From Pedobacter cryoconitis (GTDB lineage Bacteria > Bacteroidota > Bacteroidia > Sphingobacteriales > Sphingobacteriaceae): a stretch of 64,000 nucleotides of DNA. Positions 53,074 through 63,484 of this stretch are shown in pieces; the stretch's first letter is position 1; each line of letters begins with the position of its first letter. Position numbers and translations under genes: made by a program. The stretch is from the NCBI RefSeq assembly GCF_001590605.1, contig NZ_CP014504.1, positions 1,860,001 through 1,924,000 on the forward strand, written 5' to 3'. The notes beneath the pieces are model-generated. The model made no database searches and had not been told where the DNA came from. It was given only the letters and a program-made list of their open reading frames with translations.

Positions 53074-56000
53074 ATGAATTCAAAAGTTTACTTTAAAGGT
53101 TTACTAGTCATGATATTGTCGTGTTTTTTATATTTAAAACCGGCCTATTCTCAGACAAAAGTATCCATTCAGGGTACTGTGAAGGATCAGAAAGGGGAAG
53201 CTCTGCCAGGCGCCTCGATTATCCTCAAAGACACTAAACAGGGCGTAGTCACCGACAACAAGGGAGAGTTTAAAATTAAAGCCGAACCGGGAAAACTACT
53301 GTTGATTAACTACATGGGCTATGAACCACAAGCTTTTGCAGTGAAACAGGCAGAAACAATTACCATCACTTTAAAAGAAATCCCCAATACAATGAATGAG
53401 GTGGTTGTGATCGGTTATGGTACGCAAAAGAAATCTTCTGTTACAGGTGCAGTAAGCAAGTTGAAAAACGAGAACCTGGATGAGATTCCTACTGCACGTT
53501 TAGACAATGCCCTGATTGGTAAAATTGCGGGGGTAACGATACAAAATGTCAGTTCTGAAGCTGGTGCTGCCCCCACTGTCCGTGTCCGTGGGTTTAGTTC
53601 AATTAGTGCAGGTTCCCAGCCTCTGGTAGTGGTGGATGGCTATCCTGTACCTGATGGATTATCTTTTGTGGATCCTCAGGATGTAGAAAGTATTGAAGTC
53701 CTTAAAGATGCGGCCTCTGGTGCTATTTATGGTTCCAGAGCAGCTAATGGAGTTATCCTGATCACAACCAAGAGCGGAGGTTCTGATAAGCCAAGATATA
53801 CTTTGAAAAGTTATTATGGTTTTAAAAAGCCTTATAAACTGAATCCGATCATCAGTATTACTGATTATACCAAATTGCTTTATGCGGAAGCTGCATTGCG
53901 TGCGGATGATCCTACAGTTCCGGCAAACATGAAGAACTTGATTACTGATCCGGAAAGAGCAGCTTATGTAATTGAAAACGAAATTAGCGGAGGCCCTACA
54001 GATTGGCAGCAGGAAGCCCTGCAAAACGCAGCTATTTCCAATATCCAACTCAGTATTTCTGGTGGTAAAAAAGACCTGAGATATTATGTATCGGCAAGTG
54101 GCCAGAAAGATGAAGCGGTATTAAAATATAGTGACAACAGTAAGTTTAACCTGAAGACCAAACTGGATGGTACACTGAGTAAGAAAGTCAGTTTTAGTAT
54201 TAACTTCAATCCCTCTTATGTAAAGACACAAAGACCTGCTGTAAATTTCACAGATTATTTCCGCTTTGGCTCTTTTCTTCCGGTTAACCACAGTGACTTT
54301 ACCGCAGCTTATGTCGGTCAGAATGCAGCCTGGGCAAGTATTATTCCTGGTGAATTTGTACAAGCCAGACATTTCAATGGGTTGCAATATTCCGGAACAA
54401 TGCCTGATGGCAGTAACTGGATCAGTGCTGGCCCTGTAGAACCGTTTGCCACAAGTAACAATACTCCGCTATCCATTGCGGCAAGAGAAACACGCGATCA
54501 GCAGACTTACCGGATGTTAGGTGGTGGTGATATCAGCATTAAATTCCTGCCAAACCTGATCTTCAAAAGTTCTGTTGGTGGTTATTATTCGCAGCAAGAA
54601 AATACAACGCTGACCAGATCAAATGCAAGAAAAGATGGTGATGTGAATGAAGCTACGCTTTACACAAGAAGCTATATGGATCTTTTGCTGGAAAATACCC
54701 TGAATTATAATGTGACCAGGGGTAACCATAGTTTTACAGGTTTATTAGGCTTTACAACACAACAAACCAAGATAAAAGAAAGCAATATGGTGGGAAGGAA
54801 TTTCCCTACAGAGACTTTTGAAACTTTGAACCAGGCTGGTCAGATTGATCAGGCTTTGACCAATACACTCAAAGACCAGATTGGTCTGGTATCTTACCTC
54901 GGACGTTTAACTTATGATTATAAGAACAAGTACTTACTGGCCGCCAGTTTCAGGATGGATGGTAGTTCTTATTTTGCAGAAGGAAAAAAACAGGGTACTT
55001 TTCCTGCAATTTCAGCGGGCTGGGGCATCGGAAAAGAAGATTTCATGAAGGATGTTTCCTGGATCAGCAACATGAAACTCCGGGCAAGTTATGGCGCAAC
55101 CGGAAATAACAAGATCCAGAGTTTCGCGTTTCAAAACCTTTTATATCCAGGCAATTATTCTTTTGGAGGTGGTACAGGTTCTGTAAACCTTGGTTTATCA
55201 CCGAACTCAGATGTACTGGCAAATCCAAACATTACCTGGGAACGTACTTTTGAATTCAACACAGGTTTAGACCTTGGCTTTATGAAAGACCGCTTTGGGC
55301 TGACCATTGAGTATTACAATTCCAATACGGATAAATTGCTTTACAAAAGATCTACTCAATCTTTCAGTGGCTCTTTTGAGTATTTTGATAACTCAGGCAA
55401 AGTTAAAAACCAGGGTATTGAAGTTGAATTCAATTCTGTAAATATCAAAACTGATCATTTTCAATGGTCTACTTCGCTTAACTTTTCAGCTAACAGAAAT
55501 CGTTTACTGGAGCTTGGCGGAGAACCTTTTCAATATAATTACGGAGAGCGGAATGAAATCTATGCGGCTATTGTCGGGCAACCGGCTATTCAGTTTTTTG
55601 GTTATAAAACTGATGGCATATGGACCTCACAGGCACAAATTGATGCAGCCAAAGCCGCAGGACAGACCTCTACCCTTTCTAAATATTATGCACCGGGAGG
55701 TCTGAAGTTTGTAGATGTAAATGGGGATGGTAAAATTGATGTGAACGACCGGACGACCATTGGAAGTCCTTTTCCAGATTTTACCTGGGGAATCAACAAT
55801 TCATTTAAATATAAAGGCTTTGATTTGAATATTATGATTCAGGGTGTACAGGGTGGCCAGCTTATCAATGGAGATGCCAACTACAACGAATCCAGGAGAT
55901 ATAATGAGAAATTCAACCAGAACAGATGGGTTAGTGCTGCACATCCAGGTGATGGAAAAACACCTTATTATACGAATGGCGAAAACTGGCTGCTCACGGA

Positions 56001-56277
56001 TTACGTGATTGAAAGTGGCTCTTATGCGGCTTTAAGAAACATAATTCTGGGTTATACGATTCCTGGTAAGCTGATTAAAAAACTCGGTGTAAGCAGTGTC
56101 AGGGTTTACAGCTCTGCTGATAATTTATTCTACCTGACCGGAAGCTCATACCGGGGTATAAACCCAGAGGCCAGGACAACGTCATCACAATATTCTTCCC
56201 CTTTGGTAGACGGGTATCAGCGTGGTGCTTTTCCAATTTCACGCACTTTCACTTTTGGTATAGATGTTAATTTTTAA
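53074..56277 (+). CDS. susC: SusC/RagA-type TonB-linked glycan importer
   Basis: 1067 residues with a signal peptide to about YSQ. A CarboxypepD_reg domain (about 30-105) is followed by the TonB-box/plug region VVVIGYGTQKKSSVTGAVS, then GIPVVVDG-type VVVDGYPVPDG and IEVLKDAASGAIYGSRAANGVILITTK. A large barrel ends in DVNF. It pairs with SusD 16 bp downstream to import oligosaccharide through the outer membrane. The locus makes alginate oligomers the likely ligand. Confidence 0.95.
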   Translation: MNSKVYFKGLLVMILSCFLYLKPAYSQTKVSIQGTVKDQKGEALPGASIILKDTKQGVVTDNKGEFKIKAEPGKLLLINYMGYEPQAFAVKQAETITITLKEIPNTMNEVVVIGYGTQKKSSVTGAVSKLKNENLDEIPTARLDNALIGKIAGVTIQNVSSEAGAAPTVRVRGFSSISAGSQPLVVVDGYPVPDGLSFVDPQDVESIEVLKDAASGAIYGSRAANGVILITTKSGGSDKPRYTLKSYYGFKKPYKLNPIISITDYTKLLYAEAALRADDPTVPANMKNLITDPERAAYVIENEISGGPTDWQQEALQNAAISNIQLSISGGKKDLRYYVSASGQKDEAVLKYSDNSKFNLKTKLDGTLSKKVSFSINFNPSYVKTQRPAVNFTDYFRFGSFLPVNHSDFTAAYVGQNAAWASIIPGEFVQARHFNGLQYSGTMPDGSNWISAGPVEPFATSNNTPLSIAARETRDQQTYRMLGGGDISIKFLPNLIFKSSVGGYYSQQENTTLTRSNARKDGDVNEATLYTRSYMDLLLENTLNYNVTRGNHSFTGLLGFTTQQTKIKESNMVGRNFPTETFETLNQAGQIDQALTNTLKDQIGLVSYLGRLTYDYKNKYLLAASFRMDGSSYFAEGKKQGTFPAISAGWGIGKEDFMKDVSWISNMKLRASYGATGNNKIQSFAFQNLLYPGNYSFGGGTGSVNLGLSPNSDVLANPNITWERTFEFNTGLDLGFMKDRFGLTIEYYNSNTDKLLYKRSTQSFSGSFEYFDNSGKVKNQGIEVEFNSVNIKTDHFQWSTSLNFSANRNRLLELGGEPFQYNYGERNEIYAAIVGQPAIQFFGYKTDGIWTSQAQIDAAKAAGQTSTLSKYYAPGGLKFVDVNGDGKIDVNDRTTIGSPFPDFTWGINNSFKYKGFDLNIMIQGVQGGQLINGDANYNESRRYNEKFNQNRWVSAAHPGDGKTPYYTNGENWLLTDYVIESGSYAALRNIILGYTIPGKLIKKLGVSSVRVYSSADNLFYLTGSSYRGINPEARTTSSQYSSPLVDGYQRGAFPISRTFTFGIDVNF

Positions 56278-56293
56278 TTTAAAAAGACATAAG

Positions 56294-57874
56294 ATGAGAA
56301 ATCTCCACTGTATAACTGCAGGTTTAGTACTGTGTTTAAGCATAGTATCCTGCAAAAAAGTCATCGATATCGATCCTATCTCTAATGTTGGGGTAGATAG
56401 TTTTTACAAAACATACGACCAGACTAAAACAGCTTTAACGGGAAGTTATAATGGGATGCAGAAACCATTGGAATTTGAATGGATGCTGACTGATTTACGT
56501 ACCGATAATTCTAAACAAGGCGTAGCGAACAGCTCGGCTGCTATTAATTTTGAGTTCAATGACCTGGATATGTTCACTTTAAATTCTTCTCATGATAAGG
56601 TTTATCAATATTGGCTGGTAACTTATAAAAACATCAGGTCTATTAACTACGTATTGAAAAGTCTCGGGGTTGTTTATGCGGCCGGAAAAACTACCGTAGG
56701 AGAAGGAATAGCAAAAATGACTCCTGAGCAAAGAAATCAGCTGGCAGGTGAAGCTTTGTTTTTACGTGCTTATCACTATTTCAATCTGGTCAGGTTATAT
56801 GGAGGCGTATTTTTAGTGACTGATCCAGTAGATCCTGAGCAGTCCAAGCAAATCAACAGAGTTCCGCTCGCCGAATGTTATCAAATGATTGAAGCTGATC
56901 TTTTAGCAGCAAAAAGCCTGTTGCCACAAACGGCCTTCATTCCTTCTACCAGTGCTGATGTGGGCAGAGCTAATACCTGGGCTGCCAGAGCCTTATTGGC
57001 AAAAGTATATTTGACATTACACCGCGGAGCTGAGGCTTTGCCTTTGCTCGAAGAAGTAATCAATAACAGCGGCTATGGTTTGCTGCCTTCTTTTTCAGAT
57101 GTATTCTCTATTAACAATGAGATGAACAAGGAAATTTTGTTTGCAGTCAGATTTAAAGCAGGCGGTTTGGGGCTGGGTAACCTAATGGCTAATAATTTCG
57201 CACCGACTTCAAGTGGTAGTACAGTCGTGAACGGAGATGGAAGCGGTTATAATTTCCCAACAAATGACCTGGATTTAACTTATAAAACTCCTGCTTCGGG
57301 GGCGGTTGACAGCCGTAAGGCGGTGACTATGGCTAAATATTCAGCCAAGCTTTATGTAAAGAAATTCATCTCGCCTGTTTTGGTGAAGTTTGATGCGGAA
57401 AACGATTTCCCTGTACTAAGGTATACAGATGTGTTATTAATGAAAGCTGAAGCGCTGGGTTTTGGAAACACAAGCCTTGAATTAATTAATCAGGTTAGGT
57501 CAAGAGCTGGCGCAACTGATTATACTTCAGGAGATTTTAAAACTGGTTTTTATAAATACCCTGCAGATCCGTCAAATCCAAATGCAATTACCAATCAAAC
57601 TCAATTCTTAACTGCTTTATTAAATGAAAGAAGGTTGGAATTTGCCTTTGAGAACCAGCGTTTCTTTGATTTGGTGAGGACTGAACAGGCCATCACTGTG
57701 ATTAAAAATCACTTTGCTGTGGAGTTTGATTCGCACTATAAAAATTACAGACCAGCCTTTACGCTACCTGAATTACAAGCTAACCTGACGCCTGAAAAAT
57801 TACTGTTGCCTATCCCGCAGCGTGAGCTAGATGCAAATGATCAGCTCAAAATCACTCAAAACCCTGGTTATTAA
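56294..57874 (+). CDS. susD: SusD/RagB-like surface glycan-binding lipoprotein
   Basis: About 526 residues from ATG 56294, giving a lipobox VSC near residue 20; the frame extends back to 56264 but without a signal. TPR-like helices, LAGEALFLRAYHYFNLVRLYGGV, and the C-terminal NERRLEFAFENQRFFDLVRT are the SusD family signature. It forms a lid over SusC and captures oligosaccharide on the cell surface. It is 16 bp after susC and 12 bp before the next lipoprotein. Confidence 0.95.
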   Translation: MRNLHCITAGLVLCLSIVSCKKVIDIDPISNVGVDSFYKTYDQTKTALTGSYNGMQKPLEFEWMLTDLRTDNSKQGVANSSAAINFEFNDLDMFTLNSSHDKVYQYWLVTYKNIRSINYVLKSLGVVYAAGKTTVGEGIAKMTPEQRNQLAGEALFLRAYHYFNLVRLYGGVFLVTDPVDPEQSKQINRVPLAECYQMIEADLLAAKSLLPQTAFIPSTSADVGRANTWAARALLAKVYLTLHRGAEALPLLEEVINNSGYGLLPSFSDVFSINNEMNKEILFAVRFKAGGLGLGNLMANNFAPTSSGSTVVNGDGSGYNFPTNDLDLTYKTPASGAVDSRKAVTMAKYSAKLYVKKFISPVLVKFDAENDFPVLRYTDVLLMKAEALGFGNTSLELINQVRSRAGATDYTSGDFKTGFYKYPADPSNPNAITNQTQFLTALLNERRLEFAFENQRFFDLVRTEQAITVIKNHFAVEFDSHYKNYRPAFTLPELQANLTPEKLLLPIPQRELDANDQLKITQNPGY

Positions 57875-57886
57875 TATATATTAAGG

Positions 57887-59170
57887 ATGAAGAACCTTTA
57901 TTCAATAGTCATAATGGTGATAAGTTTTATCTTACTGAACAGTTGCAAAAAGGATAAAAATGCTGCAACTGATAAGCCAGATGTACTCACCGCAAAAGAG
58001 TTTACTTTCAATACAGCAATTGGTCAGACCGGCCCTGATACAGTATTAAACGGAGAATTGAATTCCACAATCGGGATCAGACTGATCTATTTTTATCTGA
58101 TGCGGAGCGATAAAACAGATTCTTTGATTTACCGGGATACCCCAACACAGGAAAGCAGGAACCTTTATCATTTCTCCATTCCTACCAAAAGTTTCTCTGC
58201 TGCGAAACTGACGAAGGTTACAGGTATCAGGGTAATGGTTAAACATATTGACAATTCTTCTTTTGAAGGATTGATAAAAATGACTGCTTTCTCCCCTCCT
58301 TTGCCCACATTGACTGGTATCCCGGTAAGTGCACTCCCTGATGAAATGGGTAAAGTTTTGATTCAAGGGAAAGCGAATTCAGAGAATGGATTAAAGCTGA
58401 TTGAGTTCTACGATGATTACAAAGGTACTTTTGAAAAGGCAGACCAGCTCATCCTGACTAAAAATGAAAAAACATATGCGCTAAGTTATCCATATACTTA
58501 CCGCAAGAACGCCAGTAAAATCAAAATAGTAATTACTGATAGTTTCGGGTTAAAGGCCGAGGCTTTGATTCATATTCCTGTTAAATCATATGTCTTGTAT
58601 AAAGACCAGGCAATGATGGCACATGGAACAGCATCAGCACCGTCGGCAAGCAGTTTTTTTAACGGTAAAACAGGTACTTTACTGGGTAGCTGCAATGTAG
58701 GTGGCCAAGAGCAAAGAGTCGATTTTGTAACTTACTGTACTACTGCAGCTGTATTTAGTTTATATAGTCCGGCAAGTGCAACAACGATTACCAAAAATTA
58801 CAAGTGTAATACGCAAGTTTGGGAACCTGATCCTAGAAGTCTTAAAGCAACTAAGTTTCGTGTATTAATTCCGGGATCTCCAGATACCGAAAGAATTTAT
58901 GCGGCTTACAGTGCGAATACGATTACTGCACTGGATGATCAATTCTTTGAAGGAATTCCAGTACCAGGAAGCAGTACCGCCAAATTCGATGCAGCAACTA
59001 CAAACCAGGCAGCGAATATTTTTAATACAACTGCTGCTTATTTGATTTGGATTCGTGTGCCGAAAGCTGATGGAACTTTTACCAATCAATTGTTAAGTGC
59101 AAAAAGTGTAGTTATCGGGAGTCCAGTTGCTGTTTCAACAATTAAGTTTGACATACTCGTATCTAAATAG
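57887..59170 (+). CDS. Surface lipoprotein of the alginate locus (SusE/F-like role)
   Basis: 427 residues. The signal ends LLNSC with a KKDKN export-type charge after the Cys. Three or four beta-rich repeats of roughly 100 residues resemble Ig-like SusE/SusF or SGBP organisation. No sequence family is recognised with certainty. Its position directly after susD and before the PL6 lyase suggests glycan binding at the cell surface. Confidence 0.7.
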   Translation: MKNLYSIVIMVISFILLNSCKKDKNAATDKPDVLTAKEFTFNTAIGQTGPDTVLNGELNSTIGIRLIYFYLMRSDKTDSLIYRDTPTQESRNLYHFSIPTKSFSAAKLTKVTGIRVMVKHIDNSSFEGLIKMTAFSPPLPTLTGIPVSALPDEMGKVLIQGKANSENGLKLIEFYDDYKGTFEKADQLILTKNEKTYALSYPYTYRKNASKIKIVITDSFGLKAEALIHIPVKSYVLYKDQAMMAHGTASAPSASSFFNGKTGTLLGSCNVGGQEQRVDFVTYCTTAAVFSLYSPASATTITKNYKCNTQVWEPDPRSLKATKFRVLIPGSPDTERIYAAYSANTITALDDQFFEGIPVPGSSTAKFDAATTNQAANIFNTTAAYLIWIRVPKADGTFTNQLLSAKSVVIGSPVAVSTIKFDILVSK

Positions 59171-59173
59171 CTT

Positions 59174-61630
59174 ATGAAAAATCTAATCTTATCCTTATTC
59201 ATCATTTGCAGTTTAAAAGGTTATACAAAATCTATATTATTTGACAAGTCCAAGGTAATTAACAGCTCTTTCTACAAGGATCCTTTCTCTTTCCACCTTG
59301 TATTTGATAACAAGCCTATGGTGATTAACAGCGCTATGATGGCTGGCAACACTAACAGAGCTGAAAATTCTATAACCGTTAACAATCCTCAGGAATTAAA
59401 GGCAGCTGTTTCAAAAGCCAGACCAGGTGATGTTATATTATTAAAAGATAAAGAATGGCCGAATGCTGCGCTACAGCTCCATGGAAAAGGTACAGCAGCG
59501 CAGCCTATCATGATCATGCCCGAAACGCCTGGAGGAGCTGTTTTTACCGGACAGTCTTATTTACAATTGAGTGGTGAATACCTGGTCATCAAAGATTTAC
59601 ATTTCAAAAATGGATATACGCCCAAAAGAGAAATTATCTCTTTTAAAACCAGTGAAGCACTATTAGCCAACCATTGCAGAGTTACAGGCGTTGTGATTGA
59701 AAATTATAGTCAGCCAGAAAAGTTCAGGTCTGATACCTGGGTTACATTTTATGGAAAAAACAACCGGATAGATCATTCTACTTTTGTTGACAAGTTAAAC
59801 CTTGGCCCTGTGATCATTGCGGAACTTAATGATGAACGCAGTCAGAAAAATGAGCATTTGATAGATAGTAATTACTTCAAAGGCAGATCCCGGCTGGGTG
59901 CAAATGGAGGTGAAACTATCAGGATTGGTGTATCACGTTATTCCTTAACAGCCTCCAGAACAACAATTGCGCATAATTTATTTGAGCGTTGTAATGGAGA
60001 AGTAGAAATCGTATCCATTAAATCTGGTGAGAACCGGGTATGCTTTAATACTTTTTTTGAGTGTGAAGGCGGGCTGGTATTGAGACATGGGTCAGATAAT
60101 CTAGTAGAAGGGAATTTCTTTCTGGGGAATAACAAACCATTTACTGGTGGAGTGAGAGTGATTAATCCGCGTCAGAAGGTCTTTAATAATGTCTTTTATC
60201 AATTACAGGGCACGAATTTCAGAGCTCCCCTTTCTGTACTGAATGGCGTTCCGAATTCTTTAATCAATCGATACTATCAGGTGAAGGATGCGTGGATTGA
60301 ACGAAATACTTTTGTGGATTGTTCAAATATTCTGTTTGGTGCTGGCAAAGATGCCGAAAGAACATTAGCACCAGAAAATGTTCAGTTCAGGAAGAATCTG
60401 ATCGCTACTTCAAGAGAAGAGATTTATACAGATGCAAATAATGATCAGGGAATTGTCTTTTCTGAGAATGGATTGATTGACACTTACCAGGGAAAAGTAC
60501 CCAATGGCTTCGTTAAGACAAAAACAAATCCGTACAAGATCGAGGATATTGAACTGCCATATAGCAAATTATACGGCGCTGAGCTCAAAAAACTAAACGT
60601 TATTGGTCCGAAAAAAACGGGCGCTTCCTGGTATCATCCTGAAATCAGGAAAGCATGGAGAAAACCAAAAAGTACTTTCTTAAAAGCTACTCAGAGTTCA
60701 TCACTGGCCGCAACACTTAAAGAAGCGTTGGCAGGTGATACAATTGTATTAACTGATACTGGTTTCTATCCATTAAAAGAAGAACTGATCATTGATAAAA
60801 CATTGATTCTGATGGCTGCAAAAGGTTTAAAAAACAGGCCTGTTTTTGTAAATGCATCCTTCAAATCACTGCCTGCATTTATTACTTTAGAAAATGGTAG
60901 TGAGCTGACTGTCAAAGGTATCGCATTCAAAGGTAATTATGAAAGTTACGCCAATGCGGAGGCAGGGATCAGGTCTACCGATAAACCAATGAATCAACCG
61001 TATAAACTGACGATAGATAATTGTGAATTTTATGACTATAATGAGAGCTCAAACAATGGTTTTTCGGGTTCAAAGAGTACACTTGCGGATAGTCTGATTG
61101 TCAAAAACTCTGTCTTTCATCATATTTCGGGTAGTGGCATTAACCTTTCGGCAGAAAAAGAAGATAAAGGAATTTATAATGCAGAATATACATTAATCAC
61201 TAACTGTGTCTTTACCAATCTGATGGGTACCGCAATTAATATTTACCGTGGCGGAAATGATGAAAGTACGTTGGGCCCATTCGTAAAAATTGATCATTGT
61301 ACTTTTAATGAAGTAGAAAACAGAGAACAGGGATCGGCAGTTAAATTAGTTGGCGCACAACAGGTTTCCATCCTCAATAGTAATTTTTCTTATTCTGGTC
61401 AGGGAGGCAGAGCGATCTTCTTCCAGGAATACAGATGGGACAATATTAGTGTTGACCATTGCAATTTCTACGAATCCGGAAAAGTGGAATCATTTTATCA
61501 GCGGGTTTTAGGGAGTCATATCTACCAGGTGAAACCTGAATACACCGATCTGGGAAAGCTTAATCTTTCCTGGGCGGGCCCTGCTCCTGCTTCTGCAGAT
61601 CAATTTAAGATTGGTGTTTATTCAAAATAG
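59174..61630 (+). CDS. PL6 alginate lyase, two beta-helix domains
   Basis: 818 residues with a signal peptide. An N-terminal parallel beta-helix (about 68-470) begins with the PL6 motif NPQELKAAVSKARPGDVILLKD. The active-site pattern E276-x-E278...K283 and R304 (in VLRHG) has the spacing reported for AlyGC (E213, E215, K220, R241), so lysine and arginine catalysis with Ca2+ is supported. A second beta-helix (about 500-815) resembles the AlyGC C-terminal domain. It would cleave alginate by beta-elimination outside the cytoplasm. Confidence 0.92.
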   Translation: MKNLILSLFIICSLKGYTKSILFDKSKVINSSFYKDPFSFHLVFDNKPMVINSAMMAGNTNRAENSITVNNPQELKAAVSKARPGDVILLKDKEWPNAALQLHGKGTAAQPIMIMPETPGGAVFTGQSYLQLSGEYLVIKDLHFKNGYTPKREIISFKTSEALLANHCRVTGVVIENYSQPEKFRSDTWVTFYGKNNRIDHSTFVDKLNLGPVIIAELNDERSQKNEHLIDSNYFKGRSRLGANGGETIRIGVSRYSLTASRTTIAHNLFERCNGEVEIVSIKSGENRVCFNTFFECEGGLVLRHGSDNLVEGNFFLGNNKPFTGGVRVINPRQKVFNNVFYQLQGTNFRAPLSVLNGVPNSLINRYYQVKDAWIERNTFVDCSNILFGAGKDAERTLAPENVQFRKNLIATSREEIYTDANNDQGIVFSENGLIDTYQGKVPNGFVKTKTNPYKIEDIELPYSKLYGAELKKLNVIGPKKTGASWYHPEIRKAWRKPKSTFLKATQSSSLAATLKEALAGDTIVLTDTGFYPLKEELIIDKTLILMAAKGLKNRPVFVNASFKSLPAFITLENGSELTVKGIAFKGNYESYANAEAGIRSTDKPMNQPYKLTIDNCEFYDYNESSNNGFSGSKSTLADSLIVKNSVFHHISGSGINLSAEKEDKGIYNAEYTLITNCVFTNLMGTAINIYRGGNDESTLGPFVKIDHCTFNEVENREQGSAVKLVGAQQVSILNSNFSYSGQGGRAIFFQEYRWDNISVDHCNFYESGKVESFYQRVLGSHIYQVKPEYTDLGKLNLSWAGPAPASADQFKIGVYSK

Positions 61631-61673
61631 AAGTGCATCTATCAATTAATACCCGATCAATAGCTGCCATAGA

Positions 61674-61760
61674 ATTTCAAGATGTGTAACGAGATTTCAA
61701 CACCTATCCTGTAATTTCAACACCTGTCATACGATTCAACTCTTATCCTATAATTTCAAT
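61674..61760 (+). repeat. Degenerate 20-bp tandem repeats before kdgK
   Basis: ATTTCAA (once ATTCAA) recurs at 61674, 61694, 61714, 61734 and 61753, with spacing 20, 20, 20 and 19 bp. The intervening sequences share CACCTATCCTGTA-like segments in the middle copies. The 20-bp phase is about two helical turns, so cooperative binding to one face is possible. It lies 40-125 bp upstream of the kinase gene. Confidence 0.75.
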
Positions 61761-61799
61761 ATCAAGTACAAATATAAATACTAACAAAAACAGCTAACC

Positions 61800-62816
61800 A
61801 TGTTAAAAAAAGTCCTGTGTTTTGGAGAATTACTATTAAGAATCTGCCCCGACCCTGCAGGCAAGTGGCTCAATTCAAATCTGATCCCTGCTTATATAGG
61901 AGGTGCAGAACTTAATGTAGCCACTGCGCTTGCTTTATGGGATATTCCTTCAGCCTATTTAACGGCACTCCCTGATAATGAAATGAGCAAACAAATCAAG
62001 ACTTATCTGGAGGAAAAACGAATAGATACGACTCGTTTTCTTGATGAGGGTGACCGGATCGGACTTTATTATCTTGCGATGGGTACCGATATGAAAAATG
62101 CGGAAGTCATTTATGACCGTCAACATTCCTCTTTTTCCGGGCTTAAAAAACATGCGATAGACTGGGAACAGATTTTTGAAGGAATTGGCTGGTTTCATTT
62201 CTCGGCAATCTGTCCAGCCATTAATAAAGAAATCGCGGAAGTCTGTAAAGAAGCACTGCTCGTGGCAGAAAAAATGGGTATCAGTGTTTCCCTTGACTTG
62301 AATTACCGCCAAAAACTTTGGAAATACGGGAAAGCTCCTGTAGAGATTATGAAAAATCTTGCTGTTTATTGCCGCTTGATTATGGGCAATATCTGGGCAG
62401 CTGAATTAATGCTGGGCATACCAAAAGCTGATGATTTTATGCTGAAACATAAAGATTTCTGTATACAACAGGCAGAGAAAACTTCACTGGCTATACAACA
62501 AGATTTCCCCGCATGTGAAGCTGTTGCCAATACTTTCAGGTTTGACCATGGTGAAGGAATTCAGTACTATACCACGCTATATACCAAAAATCAGCTGTAC
62601 AGTTCAAAGGAATATAATGCCGAAAAAGTCATCAATAAGGTCGGTAGTGGAGACTGCTACATGGCAGGCCTGATTTATGGCTTTTATCAAAACCACCCCG
62701 CGCAGGAAATTGTAGAATTTGCAACTGCCGCTGCCTATTATAAATTATTTACACCCGGTGATTCTACTGCTATGAATGTGGCACAAATCACAGCACATTT
62801 AAATCAATCCCTATGA
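61800..62816 (+). CDS. kdgK: 2-keto-3-deoxygluconate kinase (PfkB family)
   Basis: 338 residues. PfkB fold: the N-terminal GGAELNVATALA region binds the sugar, and NKVGSGDCYMAGLIYGF holds the catalytic Asp and anion hole. It phosphorylates KDG to KDPG with ATP in the cytoplasm. It ends 4 bp inside the aldolase gene, so the two are coupled. A promoter of their own within the repeat region is likely because 169 bp separate it from the PL6 gene. Confidence 0.92.
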   Translation: MLKKVLCFGELLLRICPDPAGKWLNSNLIPAYIGGAELNVATALALWDIPSAYLTALPDNEMSKQIKTYLEEKRIDTTRFLDEGDRIGLYYLAMGTDMKNAEVIYDRQHSSFSGLKKHAIDWEQIFEGIGWFHFSAICPAINKEIAEVCKEALLVAEKMGISVSLDLNYRQKLWKYGKAPVEIMKNLAVYCRLIMGNIWAAELMLGIPKADDFMLKHKDFCIQQAEKTSLAIQQDFPACEAVANTFRFDHGEGIQYYTTLYTKNQLYSSKEYNAEKVINKVGSGDCYMAGLIYGFYQNHPAQEIVEFATAAAYYKLFTPGDSTAMNVAQITAHLNQSL

Positions 62817-63484
62817 AACAACATATTATCGACACCCTTTTAGCGGGTAAATTACTTCCTTTATTTTATGAAAACAGTGCGGAAACAAGCATTGATATTT
62901 TGAGAACCCTATATAGAGCTGGTGTTAGAATTGTAGAATACACAAACCGTGGAGATCAGGCACTCTACAATTTCAAACAACTAAAAGCCTTACAGGTTAC
63001 AGAAATGCCTGGCTTATATTTAGGAATAGGCACTATCAAATCAGCCAAAGAGGCAGCCGATTTCATTACTATTGGAGCAGACTTCATTGTCTCTCCGATT
63101 GTCAACCCGGCAGTTGCAGCGGTATGCGATCAGCACAATATACTTTGGATACCGGGTTGTATGACCCCAACAGAAATCTATACCGCCCAACAGTTTAACG
63201 CGCCTGTAATTAAGTTATTTCCTGCAAATATTCTGGGCCCGGCATTTATATCCTCGATCCGGGAATTATTCAGAGGTCAGCTTTTTATCCCCACGGGGGG
63301 CGTAGAAATAGCAGAAGAAAACCTGGCAGAATGGTTCCAGGCCGGTGTATGTGCACTAGGTATGGGCTCTAAACTGATTACAAAAGAAATCGTATTGAAC
63401 AGAAATTACCATGAATTGTATCTGCAAACCAAAAGGGCATTGCGTATGATAGAAACTGTATATCTACAACCTTTGAAAATCTAA
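62813..63484 (+). CDS. eda: KDPG/KHG aldolase
   Basis: 223 residues, the usual class I (beta/alpha)8 aldolase. The Glu is in VEYTNRG, and GIGTIKSAKEA and GADFIVSP are conserved. The Schiff-base Lys is in VIKLFPANILGP, and the phosphate loop is IPTGGV. It splits KDPG to pyruvate and glyceraldehyde 3-phosphate. It overlaps kdgK by 4 bp and the convergent gene by 21 bp. Confidence 0.93.
   Translation: MKQHIIDTLLAGKLLPLFYENSAETSIDILRTLYRAGVRIVEYTNRGDQALYNFKQLKALQVTEMPGLYLGIGTIKSAKEAADFITIGADFIVSPIVNPAVAAVCDQHNILWIPGCMTPTEIYTAQQFNAPVIKLFPANILGPAFISSIRELFRGQLFIPTGGVEIAEENLAEWFQAGVCALGMGSKLITKEIVLNRNYHELYLQTKRALRMIETVYLQPLKI

Noticed and set aside
61674..61760. Short CRISPR array
   Set aside because: Only 7 bases are conserved per 20-bp unit, the in-between parts are themselves similar, and no cas genes are present.
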